Shown in pieces: positions 63,835-64,000 of a DNA stretch of 64,000 nt (position 1 is its first letter; every line of letters starts with the position of its first letter). Made by a program: the position numbers and the translations under genes. Below the pieces are notes generated by a model. That model saw only the letters and a list, made by a program, of their open reading frames with translations, had not been told where the DNA came from and made no database searches. The stretch lies in the NCBI GenBank assembly GCA_022559845.1, contig CM040128.1, positions 174,584,413 through 174,648,412 of the forward strand, read 5' to 3'. The DNA comes from Amorphophallus konjac (lineage: Eukaryota > Streptophyta > Magnoliopsida > Alismatales > Araceae).

Positions 63835-64000
63835 CTAAGGAAAGAAACGCTTAAGATACAACCCATTCCAAGCGTGAGCGAGCTCCTCACCTTCTGCGTT
63901 CACTAAGCGGTAAGCATTCCCTGGATAAGCCTCTTTGACAACGAACGGCCCTTCCCAGTTAGGTTGCAATTTAGACCTAGGACCTGCAGACCGAATGAAT
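63835..64000 (-). CDS. C-terminal end of Tat-3 integrase (partial)
   Basis: The minus strand encodes SKLQPNWEGPFVVKEAYPGN, then AYRLVNAEGEEL and HAWNGLYLKRFFP before TAG. This is the usual end of a Ty3/gypsy pol (the NWEGPF fold and WN..YLK tail). The rest of pol lies beyond the right edge. The frame is open over the part seen. Confidence 0.85.
   Translation of the reverse strand, partial: FIRSAGPRSKLQPNWEGPFVVKEAYPGNAYRLVNAEGEELAHAWNGLYLKRFFP

Larger units (their letters stand above)
31950..64000 (-). mobile_element. Tat-3: second Tat-lineage gypsy element, 3' part only, split by Tat-2
   Basis: From the left: 3' LTR (to 33655), polypurine tract, arrays of ACGGTC hairpin modules, a plus-strand DUF7745-like gene, then after the Tat-2 insertion the rest of that gene, more modules, an AT-rich tandem array and the C-terminus of integrase at the right edge. 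The rest of pol, gag and the 5' LTR lie outside the window. The left LTR boundary is not fixed. Tat-3 probably inserted into the 5' end of Tat-1 gag. Confidence 0.7.

Noticed and set aside
1..64000. Host single-copy genes, tRNA genes, CRISPR arrays or bacterial operons
   Set aside because: All long frames fall into retroelement genes or shadows of them; no tRNA cloverleaf or CRISPR-like regular spacing with unique spacers was seen.

Overview
The window looks like repeat-rich DNA from a flowering plant with a large genome. No single-copy host gene, tRNA, rRNA or CRISPR array is visible. Almost every base can be assigned to nested LTR retrotransposons. All of them lie in the same orientation, with gag-pol on the minus strand. 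Diagnostic features are tRNA-iMet-type primer-binding sites next to LTRs, polypurine tracts, target-site duplications (TSDs), Ty3/gypsy and Copia protein domains, and antisense genes of the kind known from the Tat/Ogre lineage.

Layout, left to right. (1) 1-2207 is the 5' end (leader, PBS, 5' LTR) of a SIRE-like Copia element that runs off the left edge. (2) An old, decayed Tat-lineage gypsy element (called Tat-1 here) is scattered over 2208-4119, 13627-21028 and 31707 to about 31950. It has a broken antisense gene with a Transposase_28-like (PF04195) region and a heavily mutated gag-pol. (3) 4120-13626 is a SIRE-like Copia element without pol, inserted into the Tat-1 antisense gene. (4) 21029-31701 is a gag-only gypsy-like element with three LTRs and two internal regions inside one perfect TSD (CTAGC), inserted into Tat-1 gag. 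(5) About 31950-36840 and 62036-64000 are the 3' part of a second Tat element (Tat-3): LTR, hairpin-module arrays, a spliced antisense DUF7745-like gene and the end of integrase at the right edge. (6) 36841-62030 is a complete 25.2-kb Ogre-like Tat element (Tat-2) with a perfect GAAGG TSD, which splits the Tat-3 antisense gene.

Tat-2 is the best preserved element. Read on the minus strand it runs 5' LTR, PBS, an Ogre-type ORF1, gag, protease, RT, RNase H and integrase. A convergent repeat zone of tandem arrays follows. The 3' third carries a plus-strand gene with a plant-mobile-domain-like product. Four GT-AG introns in its coding region restore one open frame of 1,565 codons including the stop. 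The sense gag-pol of the same copy has several in-frame stops and a frameshift, while its two LTRs are almost identical.

The most unusual signals are not genes. A module of about 105 nt closed by a terminal inverted repeat occurs in three unrelated elements: the SIRE-like one, the gag-only gypsy and the Tat-2 LTRs. Four element families also carry palindromes at fixed, family-specific spacing: ACGGTC-N8-GACCGT in Tat-3, a CGCGCC motif every 15 nt in Tat-2, GTCGAC-N7-GTCGAC in the SIRE-like element, and GTCGAC pairs 21-22 nt apart in the left Copia LTR.
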